DNA from: Anoplopoma fimbria
Taxonomy: Eukaryota; Chordata; Actinopteri; Perciformes; Anoplopomatidae
Assembly: GCF_027596085.1 (NCBI RefSeq)
Contig: NC_072456.1
Location: 20,209,218 to 20,273,217 of the forward strand
Direction: 5' to 3'
DNA: 64,000 nucleotides
Below are positions 25,401 through 37,200 of this stretch, one piece after another. Below the pieces are notes generated by a model that saw only the letters and a program-made list of their open reading frames with translations, made no database searches and was not told the DNA's origin. The first letter of the stretch is position 1. Each line of letters opens with the position of its first letter. The position numbers and the translations under genes are program-made.

Positions 25401-28400
25401 ACTAGAATTATGCATTGCAAGTAACTCCAGCACATAAAACTCTCTGAGCCTCCTCCTCCTCCTCCTCCTCCTCCTCCTCCTCCTCCGCCCCTGCACTGCT
25501 TTGTGACTCTGGGTTATAGTACACAGTGCTCTCAGACAGGGATGTGATGTGTTCATGCTGCGCAGCCGCCGCCGCGGGACCCGAGCAGCCTTTAGTGCTT
25601 AATTACCTGTCTGTATGGCGGAGATTTAGAGACATACAAAAGTAGGGCCACAACAGGGGAGCCGCTCCTAGAATTCATCTTCATTTTAATTGGGAACATT
25701 TTGTGTTGCTCCCTCCTCGACATAATAAACCAAAAGCCCGACAGCGGTTTCTAAAAAAACTCATCAATGCATAAGGTGTAGTCCGAGCCAGGTGATACTG
25801 AGCAGGGAACACATTGTAGGAGCTATTTATTTAATTGTTTATCATTGTAGATGTTTGATTATTTAGGTTACATTTTTTGATAAATTTCGAAAGATTTTTC
25901 TTTTGATAGTCATTCGTTTAGTTTAATTATGTTTTGTCGTTGTTTAGTATACCTAGTTCTTGGTTTGTTCGTTTGTTTATGAATTCGTTAACACTGTGGA
26001 CACCTGCAGTTATATATTCCTATATAGTCTAGGCATATAGTAGGCAGGTACAGGACCAGCATGCACCAGGGTTGGCCTATGTTTTTTAGCAGAGCAGGTT
26101 TTTATTTTTTTTCATCCATTTCTTTGCTTGCTTGTTTTGTTTTGTTAAATAAATCATCAGAAACACGGATTCCTGTTTGGAAAATGCATTATTTTGCCCC
26201 CATAAACAAACCACAAACCCTCAGTCAGTGGCCTTAGATATTTTCTTATTTTTCTATTCTTTTCACCATTATCAACATCATTGCCATCATGTTTCTCATC
26301 ACCATAAACAGTTTTGTAGCTGAAATATTAGATTTGATGATATCTCCAACAACAACGAAAAACAATAATCTCATAAACAGGCTGCTTAAAGAACATGAAC
26401 TGAAGTAAAGAGCAACATTACTTTAGATGTTATTGCTGACTAAAAAATCTTCTTAATTGTGCTTTTTTAATGTTTTTTTAGAACTGACAGCCACTCAGAG
26501 ACGTCTTGTTCAACCGGGTCAAGACCCTTAAGGATTTATCGAGGCACGACATTCAAACTCTGGCCCCCTCTGAGTCGAGCAACGTTTTTTAAGCAGCACA
26601 CAGCGAGGCTACAAAGGGCCAGCTGCTGTTGCAAATTCTGGAGCTGTTTCGGGAAACCGAGTGATTTATGCCGGCAAATTGATTAATTTCTTCTGTTGAT
26701 GAGCACCTTTTTTCCTTTGTGCCCATATGCTGCATTGGCTTTGAAAAAACCTGTCGAAAAAAACCCAACACATCTCCTCTGCCCCAGTGAAAAAGGTGCA
26801 GGGTTGGGTATAGTGATACAATTCAATATCACAAACTACAGCGTCAACAATCACCCTAGGTCAAATCTGCTCCTCTATGAACATTAACAGCCTCACTTGG
26901 CTGCAGGGCTTTGTATTGGGTCTCTGTTCTACAGGTGTTTAGATTAATCGCAGCTATTTTTACCCACTAATCTTGACAGGTTGTTATTGTGATTGCAGCC
27001 GCGCTAGAATCTGTGTGTACATCTGTAAATGTGCAGCGTATGTTTGATGAGTGCACAGCAGGCGTGTATCTGCTTTGAGGAACATTGTAGGAAATGGAAA
27101 AGCTTTGACCAGCTCTTATCAGCAACAGACAGTCCATAGCAACAAACCAGGCAGCAAAAATAGGTTTTAAAAAGCCCACCGGCTAACCTGCACTACACAT
27201 CTCAGCTCTGCTTCTGCACAGAGAGATCACACAAGCTGCCGGACTTCTCACCAGTCGTGGTGAGACCGAATGTAAGCTCAGGGTTCAGGCGAGATGTGCA
27301 TGATGGGAACAGCGACAGCGGTGGTATCTGACGAGGTTTGTAGGTCCGTCGTTTGAGATTTACATAAACAAATCCTTAATTATCAGCAAAGGCCACCAAA
27401 GTCTGGCTTCCCACCTGTTGTCAAATCCACTCATCTTTGCCAGCACAGCCAATAATTAGGAGACTGGCACACAGTCCCCGAGGAATCAATCATTTTAAAT
27501 GTCAGCCATGCAAAAATTGGGTCGGCCCCAAACTGGAGCTTTTGCACCAAAACCAACGTATCCTCATACAAGAGTTCGTTTGATATCATATGAAAAGTTA
27601 TTCCACATTACGTTGTCTTACGAATTTTCCAGCAACTGTGTCAATTTCCGGTCATTACGCGCATACATTCCATTATTTTTTTAACTCCTCTCTTCAAAGG
27701 AAATATTGTGAAAGATTGTGGTTTGGGTTACAATTACTAAATATGGAAGTGGCGTTACTTGAGTACAATAGCGACGTGACAAATCAACATTGATATATAT
27801 GTAGGTGTGTGTGTTTGTGTGTGTGCGGGTGTGTGTGAGTGGGAATTTACTCAGGCACATGCTTCACTATCTGTATAATATTTGTAAGTAAACGCGTGTC
27901 ACTCTACGTATTCTTTTGATGTCAGTGGTTTCGCGATTGAATATAATTGTGACTGTATTTAGTTTTGGAAAGCGATTTGTCACTCGCTAATCGGAAACTA
28001 CTTTACCTCTGCTAGCATGGTGGAGGATAGTAAACAACTATCTGACTGGGTAAAGCCTGAACTAACCTCAACTGTCAAATCTACATTTTTAGGACTCTGA
28101 ATGGATGCGACACCTGTGTTTGGAATGAGCATGGCGTGAAAAAAAAAGATCCCATGTGTCAATCATATGCAAATCTCGCAGTGTTTTATTTGCAAACTGC
28201 GAGTCACAGCGAGTGTGTGATTGCAGCCTGTGAGACCATATAAGTCTTGGTGGCAGAGAAAACACATCACACAGCGAGACAGGTAGACACTCTGTCCATG
28301 TCTGCCAGAGAAGACAAACAAAGGGAAGAAGAAGGGTGTTTGTTTTCAAAAGTTTGTTTTTAATATTAACTAGAAAAACAAAAGGCTTGCCCACCTCCTC

Positions 28401-29220
28401 CACCTGAGTCTACACAAAATAATTCACTGCCACCCTACGAGAGGAGGTTTCCCAATGCCAAAAAGTATTCTCTAGACAATCACAGTTTGTGCTGTTGGTA
28501 AACAGTGTTAAAAAATACAGCAGTCAAAACTCAATCAAAAGTAGTCATCAGTAAATGTACAGTAAAATAGTGTAGCAGTGTGGAGATCAAAACACTCTAT
28601 TTACAATTAACAAAAGAGCAGCTGAAACCACAAAACAGACACTTTGTAAGCTAAAGTTAGCCTCTCGTCAATGGCGGCTATTTTAATACATTTCAAAATC
28701 ATTTTCCACTCAATGACAAACACAGGGGGTTGAGCTCAGCCTCTAATCAATATTATAAAATGATCTTCTCCACACACTGATGTATAAATAGGATGAAGAG
28801 AGAGAGTTCACATTGCCACCACCTGTTCTTTCATTCTTTACCCTTTACCCAGCAGACTGCCTGTTGGATTTTTTCCCCCCCCACCATCAATGTTTGAGCT
28901 CGCCATGTGAATCGAGTTGTTTCCTCAAACAGGTCTCAGTTCTTTTACTCGTGACCTTTTAAAACATGGTTCATGGTATTGATTACACTGGTGTGCATTA
29001 CTGCATTGACGCGTGCATAATCCGTCATTGGCTTTTTTGCTTTATGGAAACTGATGTTGAAACGTAGAAAAAAAGGAACAATTAAATATACTATGACCAT
29101 TTGCATATCTGACTCTCTGAAAAATAGTAATTTGAGCACTAGAACAAGCGTTAACTGATATTTTGGGCATTTTGGGTCAGGGGAAACGAGTTTGAGACAC
29201 AACATTGACCCCTTTTTAAT
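22481..29220. other. non-coding; microsatellites and a GC-richer candidate regulatory stretch
   Basis: No exon recognised. Short (TG)n near 24,680-24,701; (CTC)n at 25,449-25,487. 25,500-25,780 is GC-richer and non-repetitive (GCCGCCGCCGCGG, then GCTTAATTACCTG), unlike the AT-rich flanks. 24,360-24,480 and 26,490-26,590 are similar but shorter. Confidence 0.4.
25449..25487. repeat. (CTC)n trinucleotide microsatellite
   Basis: About 12 uninterrupted trinucleotide units. Confidence 0.95.
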
Positions 29221-29224
29221 TTCG

Positions 29225-29660
29225 ATATGGCGAACTCATTAGCAACAGTTGTGTGTAATCTCTTTACACATCAAGCTGTTATGGTGAAACACAAGCATTC
29301 ATTTAGCTGGTGAATGGAAGTCCAATATTCACTCCCATTTTAGCTCCGTTTTTGTTCTCCACCAACACCTGAGAGAAATATCTGTCTCTTTAGCTGCTTC
29401 AACGGCTGGTCGCTTACTGTGTCTGTCTGATGTTTCATGCTGGGCAGGTAGCATACCGTGATTTTAAATAACTTTTTTTGCTCAAAACAGCTGCCTGTTG
29501 TGTCTGGAAACAACGGTATGAGAGCAGTGAGAGTAAACCAAAACACAAACTGAAGTTGTGGGCTGAAAGATGTTAATGCTCCAAAGAGCTAACAGTCAAA
29601 CAAGCAGTCAAGTGATCCACTGTTAATCTAAACATTTTGATTATAGCCACTTTAAAGTAC
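29225..29660 (+). repeat. dispersed repeat family D, copy 1
   Basis: Shares ordered blocks with 56810-57135: GAGCAGTGAGAGTAAACCAAAAC, a GTTGTGGGCTGAAAG-like stretch, GAGCTAACAG and the ending TTGATTATAGCCACTTTAA. Common in fish genomes; class unknown. Confidence 0.6.
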
Positions 29661-31018
29661 TTTTATCTCCAGTGTTCTGAACATAAACCATCCAAATGTT
29701 CTTCATGAGCTTAACTTTCAGACAACATGGATGCACATTAACACATCTGTTGCTCTGCAATAAAACTGGGGCATGCCAACAACCTACCACAAACAGCTGT
29801 AATTGTGTTTGAGTAGGAAATACAAATTCATTAATATGAAAATTTCATTTAAGGAAATTGAATAAATTGTGCTCTCTAACATATAACATCGCTCTGCAAA
29901 ACTCTTGAACAACGTATCCATTTGTTAAATAATTTGATTTCTACATTTTCCAACTACGTGAACTTTTCTTTCGTCCACATCACATCCGTTGTGATTCTCA
30001 ATTACTGTTTGTACTGATTGAAGACTCACTCACCTGTAGTGTTGTTCTCTTTTTCAACACAGTCTGTATTTTAACAACAAGCAACACCATTAAACGAGAC
30101 GGAGTAACCTACTGGAGGTGAACGTAGAGGATGTTATCACATCAGGTATTGGCGCAAAAGATGGTGGCTACACAATCTTTCTGCACATGATAATTGATGG
30201 AGAAGGTGCCAAACAGATAGCAACACTGCCGTTGTGAGATAACTGTAGTCAATAAGGATTTTGGCTCTCTGGTGACGTTAATCACAGAGAGAAAATCCCC
30301 AGATTCAGGATGTCTGATAATAAAAGGTGCAGTGGATTGATACTCCATAACTGCCATTTATGGTGCATAATAGAGTGTTTTTTGTTTGTTTACAGTTTGT
30401 GTTTGAACCTAAGTGTACCTGGTGGACCCAAATAAGGTGTAAAAAAGTGTGAGTGGCAGGGTGGTGTACCCAAGCATGGCCCCATCTCCACTTGTAAAAG
30501 TCATTACTCCGTTAATGGCAGCACGGTACTTCATAGCATCTCTGCTTCTGCTTCAATTATGGTTCAATTCAAGTCACTGCATCAACCAAACACTCAATAT
30601 TCGGGGAGGGGGGGGCCTGCTGACTGAGAGATGTGAGGGTGATTACTGGTTCCTCGCTCCCTGATCAGAAGTCACTCAAGTCTAGATGTCTCTCCCAATC
30701 TCCATAAACGTCTTCACATTTTCTACTTGAGAGGAAGAGGAGGAGAGAGCGGGGTGGGTGAAGGTGAGAGATGAGTACAAACGTGGCCTTTTGTTCTCCA
30801 CCTTCCTTCTTCATTGAGACTTGATGAGGGAAAAGAGGCGGAGGAAGAGGACGGGTGGACAGAAGCATGGACGATGGTCGATGGTCTGATTTCGCCTCAG
30901 AAAACAAATCATAGAAAAAGAAGTGACATTTTGGCCTTCATCAGTGGAAGTGAAAAAAGTGCAGGCAGAGTGGAGAACCACCGTTTTTCCCTCCTGTTTT
31001 TCTCCACTGTGTAAAAGT
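29661..31018. other. 3' flank of gna15
   Basis: No gene recognised. It includes the unmapped gna15 3' UTR (minus strand, from 31,018 downward). 30,720-30,880 is purine-rich. Confidence 0.5.
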
Positions 31019-31224
31019 TCAGATGACTCCGTAGTCCCTGAGAGACTTGAGCAGAACCGTGTCCTTGATGTCGCTGAAGACCCTGCGGATGTTGTTGGTG
31101 TCCGTGGCGCAGGTGAAGTGCGGGTACAGAGTCTTCCACTCGTCCCTGTTGTCGCGGTTCACGGCCTGCTGCTCGTACAACTTGCGGATGTAGTTCTTGG
31201 CGTCCTCGGGGTCACGCCTCTTAC
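31019..31224 (-). CDS. gna15: gna15 coding exon 7 (TCAT motif, receptor-contacting C-terminus, stop)
   Basis: 206 coding bases ending in TGA at 31021-31019. The exon encodes a helix ending [22 protein letters not shown] (TCAT loop, 339-342) and the alpha-5 helix ending SLRDYGVI. It is longer than the corresponding GNAQ part (about 191 bp) because of extra residues between the YIRKLY helix and the TCAT loop. Galpha15/16 also has an insertion there, but a longer one. No clear AATAAA on this strand was found within the next kilobase, so the 3' UTR end is not called. Confidence 0.93.
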
Positions 31225-34200
31225 CTGTCAACAGAAATGAGAATGAGATTAAAAGATGAATTTAGGTTCGGATCTGTCAAATGCTAGAAAGTTAACTATT
31301 AACTATAATCAATTCATTGTTTGTGATTTATTTTGTAACAAAAAACACCAAATGATCCTTTGTTCCATTTTTTCTCTTTGTCTGATAATAGATCCATCAT
31401 TTCAGGGTTTTTTGGGGACTCTTGGGAGTCAAAACAAGCTATTTGAAGATTTAATTTGTGTTTTAGAATATTGTAACAGGCACTTTCTTCACTGACTTCA
31501 TTTTCTTCTTACTAATTTCGAATAATCAAAAGTAAAAACAGCTGTTCATTGAAGCCTGAATAAATTGATTAAACTGATTAAAACAATAATAGAAAAAAGG
31601 AAATAAGGGTACAGAAAGGAAGAGATCAAGAATGTATAGCCATATGGACTAGATTGGATAAATTATAGATTAACTACCACATACCAGAAATCATTATTCA
31701 TTCTCTTGAGACAAAAAGCAACCTCATCAAATAGTTTTGCTTGATATTTTCCCAGCTAGAGTAAATTTGTTGGATAAAGAGCAGTTATAGCTCACAAGTG
31801 CAAATTGAATGACAAAATGATTACAGGCAGTTTTCATCACCACAGGGATGGAATTCTATTGCTGGGGCTGACATTTTAAGCCAGTTTTCTTGTTTATTAT
31901 TTCTATAAATCGTTATTACTTGATAACTACCTCTGTATTGTTATCAGGATGTTGTGATGACGTAAAAGCAAAAGCTGAAGCAGTGAAAAAAAGACAAAAA
32001 AAAGGCCTAGATAAAAACTTGAGCATCACATCACTGTTACACAAAGGCAATAAGAGCCGGAACAGGGGATCCCATTTCTTAGGGGACTAACTAACTAATA
32101 GTATTTAACAATATTGATTTGGTCCATAATTCTTTCAATTAATCTCTTTAATATAAAATGTTAAAAATGTTATGTAAAAAATTGTGCAAATGAAAAGTTT
32201 CCATGGCCCATAGTGATGTCTTCAATGTGGCTTTTTGTTTACAAATGACAAACAACAACTTTATCATATTTGATGGTAAACTGGACATTTTGGGAGTTTT
32301 GAACTGATGGTGGAATAAAACAGGCTACCTTGGGCTGTGGGAATTTCTTCCATTTTTTTTCATTTTATAAACAAAATTATTAATTGATTAATTAAGGAAA
32401 TAGATAGACAATCAAATCAAAATAAGCATCCTTTGGTTGCAGCCCTTAATTACATATAAAAAAGCTGGAAGCAGTGATTGTTTGTAATTTCTTGCTTAAA
32501 AAAATACTTTGCGTCATTTATTTGACTAATCATTACAGCGCTAGTCAAATTCACCAAGTTTCTCACTATGTTAACATTTTATAGGACTACTGCAGGACTA
32601 TTTGACAACACCAGCCTTCACATGTCGTTACAGCGGCGGTCAGAAGGGCCACACAGTCTCCACACAGGAACACGACAAACGGCAGCTAGAGGTAGGAACT
32701 GCTCAGAGTTGTTGTTAACGTTAGATTGACATCAAGTAGCTTGACCCTGTATGAGTCACAATTTTAACGCTGATGGTAAAACACAGTGGGCGTACACACA
32801 CACACACACACACAATCAGTTGAAGTCCCTGATTCCCACCTTGCTCTCATACACACACAAACACCTCTCACACATTTACAACCAGGGGTTTGCGGGGGGT
32901 GCAGGGCTTGTGTGAAACTCAGTATCGGTCTAGGGTTGCCATGGGTAACAGAGGGAGAGAGGGTGGGGGGGGTCGCGCGGAGGTTGGGACTGTTAGGGCA
33001 ACGCTTTACTGCCTTTCACACCAGCAGAGCTACAGGCTGCAGCCACATCATTAAACACACCTGGAAGTGACTAATTTGCAACCATGTGTGTGTGTGTGTT
33101 TGTGTGTGAGTGTTTGTATGTGTGTGTGCAAAGAAAAATAAATAACACTAGCTAAATAAGATGTAATGGTGGCTGGCTTTGCTGACACCAGGGCAGTGAA
33201 GGAGGGTTCAGATTCAGGGACAAACTGCGGCTGAAATCACTTTACAAAGGAAACGTTTTTTTTTTTTTAAATTACACATTTTTTCTCGTGGGTGCAGCAG
33301 GAAGTGATGAGGTATCTGCATGCCCAAAGCACACTGGTCAGAGGAGGTTAACAACATTTCAACCCTCTTTGTTTTTTTTGTCCGCACTGTGATGAGATTA
33401 CACACCTGCAAAGTTGTTGCAATTTTGGTTGCTCCGCCCCCAGGATTTTTCTAATACTATGATTTCTGGTTTGAATGTTTGACCCTCTAATTTTAGCTTC
33501 ACCAGATCCTTGGTTGCTTCCCACATTAAATGTGATAAACATGGAGCTGCAATTTAAACTATTGTTTGATGGCGGTACCACAGCAGCGGGTATCCAGCAA
33601 AAGTAATCACAATAAGTAAAGTCTAAGTTGATTTTTTCTCAACCCAAGGCGTTCAGTGAGCTAATGCAAAACGCAAGCTGCATAGAGTGGAAAAAGATGC
33701 AAAAGCAGGCCACTAAAATAAGGGCCTTTTTTAATTAACACTTAACACAAATTACAGCTTAGGCGGAGGGGATCGTTTTAGTTTGAAAGGGAGTTGGTCA
33801 TAAACCAAAGTATTGGACAACTTACAATTTTAACCTGCTTTTGGAGCTTGAAGAAAAGTTAAGGGATCACCAAAGTTGTTACAGTTCATTCATTCACCAT
33901 CATGAGGGGGAGCTGAATGTCTTGACATGACCAAGTCAACCCCATGGCGGCATTCATTAGTACCATGTAGCCTCACTATATAAAAAACGATCAAACAGGC
34001 GCATCCTCAGCTTACCTGTGAAGTTGGGGAAGTATCTCTGCAGGTCAGAGGTCTGGACTTTGTCCGCCAGGATGTCAGTCTTGTTGAGGAAGAGGATGAT
34101 GGAGGTGTTGAAGAACCAAGGAGAATGGATGGTGGTGTAGAACAAAGCCAGACTCTCATGCATACGGTTCTGAAGACAGAGACAAGAGTCAGATACAGCA

Positions 34201-37200
34201 CTCAGCTTTAGCTCAATAAACGGGGGGGAGAGGGAATAGCAAGACAGATCTGGATGTCTGAAGCAGAGAGGAAAGCAGTCCTTTAAGGGGGAGAGGGGGT
34301 GTATGGGGGGTCTGGAGCACACGGGCCTCTGTGGAGGTTAATGAATGTGTTGGCAGACTAAAAAGTGGCTGCGACAGATAAACTGCTTAGTGACAGAGGG
34401 TGGGAGGGAGGGACGCACAGAAGGGAGACCGAGTGCTCCAGGGGCTGAGGAGAGAGAGAGAGAGAGGGGGAGAGAGGTTTTCTTATACAAGAGTGAAACC
34501 TGCTGGTGGACGGATGAAACGTCTCCAGCGAGAAAAAGGTTTGGATGAGACGCACAGGAGAAGATGGACGGATGGAGGAGGTAAATATATTACGTTATAT
34601 TTACTATATTCATTTATTTGTTTAACAGTTGTAGTTACTGGTTATTTTTAAGATTCAGATTTTTTGATTTAAAACCTCCAATCAGTTGATGAAACATGTT
34701 GCATTGTTAAAGATGAAAACGACCAAACTGTTTATAAAGCGGTTAGAAGTAGCTCCAGCTCGACTTATTAAGTTGTTAGAAGTCTGTTTGTATGTTAATG
34801 CTGCAGTAATAATAATCCAATAATATAGATCTGCAACTTACAATTATTTTAATAATCGATTAGTGTGTTAAACTCAAATAATATTTAATTGATTCATTTT
34901 CTGTCACTCAACTAATCTATTAATTGTTGCAGCTCTACAATTATATACTGTATACATACAAACAATTGGGTCTCCTCTGCATAATGATGAATACAAACTT
35001 ATTATAGTATTGTGGTATAACTACTTTTACTTCAGTAAAGGATCTTAGTTCTGTTAGATGAGGTTGTTTCTATTATTTTGTCCACCTTTTACTGTAGTAG
35101 ACCGAGTGAGGAAAGATTGATAAATGTCTCAGGGCTCTTACGATGGTCTCTCTCTCCTCCAGGACCTGGTCGTACTCGCTGAGGGAGGCCAGGAAAATGA
35201 GGGAGGTGACATTTTCAAAACAGTGAATCCACTTCCGACGCTCCGACTTCTGACCGCCGACGTCCACAATCCTGTCAGCGAAACGGAGGAGAAGTTGTAA
35301 GTAAGAGTACAGTCTGAATCCTCCGATAAGGAATCCAAACTGGCAATCATGAGTGCTAATTCTGTTCAAATAAACATAAATAATAAAGCTTAGACTCTGA
35401 GGTTAAAGTGGAAATAGACAAGTGTTTTTCCTTTTCATTATAAAGAAAGTGTTGATTGCACAATGTAACGGCTGTAGAATGATGATACGGCGTTTAGATT
35501 GGTTCCCTATAAGCCTCACTTTCACTATGTAGTTCTGTCTGCCATTTTTATAGCACAAAGGAAGTGGGTCAACCATTGCACAACCAAAAAAGGAAGAGGA
35601 TAGCGCTTTTGTTTACATCTGTAAGAGTAATAATGTAAGCAGAAATGTCCTGTGTTGTTTGGTAGATGCTAGGTTGTGAAGAAAAGCGGGAAGCGATCCA
35701 GTTGTATTTGCGACAATAATACCACTTGGAACCTTTAAAGGCGGAGGAGGGAAGTTGTCTGTTTCGATATTCAATTGCTGTGATTTCTACACTGTTCACC
35801 TGATATTGACGGAAAAACACTCAAATAAACATTAAAAGTCAGAGCTTTAATCTTAATGTTGTTACTTAATGTCTCAACAAAACCCTGAAATACTAACAGA
35901 TAATCAAAAATTAGAATGGTTGTTTAATTTGAATGTGTTTGGTAACTCCAAAGCCTGGAAAATAAATCAAGATGGATTATTTGATTTGCATATAATCTGA
36001 TTGATATCTCCAGTATTATATAGTGTATGTTTTTGTCAGTGACTAATTCACCTTGATGTAGACAATAAAGAACTGAAAGTTTTAGTTTTTTTACTTTTTA
36101 TACTTGTTAGGGTTACTGTATCTTGCTTTCATGACTTCTTGGTGTCTTGCTAGTGTGCAGATCGTGCATAATGGTTTGCATGACACATCAATAACAAGTT
36201 TCATCCGTGATTCGTCAAACCATGTCACAGCTTTTCCTCCATTAGGTTATTTTAACACTGAGCTCTACCTCATGATTTAAGAGCAGGTGTCATTTTATTT
36301 GGGAACACACTGTTCCTCCCAAGTTAACCTTGATCTTTGTCTGCTTAGCTGTAGTCAGATCCCCCTCTGGCTTCAGAAAGAAACATGTTATAAATAAACC
36401 TCACTTCCCGGCAGGGGGGCTTTGTACAGACTCGATCAGAAACGTGATCCTGTTGCCTCCAAACGGGCGTGAGCAGGCAAAGCCATGCAGTGAATGGTGT
36501 CAGTATTAGATTCGTTTTGTCTGACAGGTTGGTAATCTGAAGACCGGCCACCTTAGTGTGATTTTCTTGATGGTGAAGGAGTAGTCGTGGATGCCCGTGG
36601 TGGGGAATCGAACTCGCAGCACGTCCTGTTCTGTGGGGATGTAGTCTGGGGCCGAGATGCGGTCCAGGTTACTCATGTAGCTGAAGAAGAAAAGAAGGAG
36701 AGAGAACGTTTAAAAGAGATTGTTTGACACAACAGGAGACTTCCAGTAAAACATAACGTTTCTGTTTACACCACATCCAGCCTCGACCGTGTTAAACAAA
36801 CCGAAGGGACACAAGATATACGATGGTATATATAAAAAAAAAAAACTGTGATTAAAAATACAAGAAGGGGAGTGGAGGATGTCCATATCGGCCTGTGTAC
36901 AGACGACGGCTTTATGGCCGGTGTTGATACAAGCTGTCATTAGCTGCTGCCGGTCTCTTATCATACACACACCGCGATGATTGAGCTGCTGGGTAAACAC
37001 AGAACAGGACAGCAATAGAAAAGAGAGAAAAAAACAGAGGCAGGCTGAGCCTTTTGTTCTGTGACACATCGGATACTTTGAGCGTGAGACTCATATCTAC
37101 TGCATGTTAAATATTTTCATGTTGATTAAAAAAGACACAGACTCGACGGTAGCTCTGTACTGTGATGTAATCAGGTGCTCCTTATCACTTTGCTTCCTCA

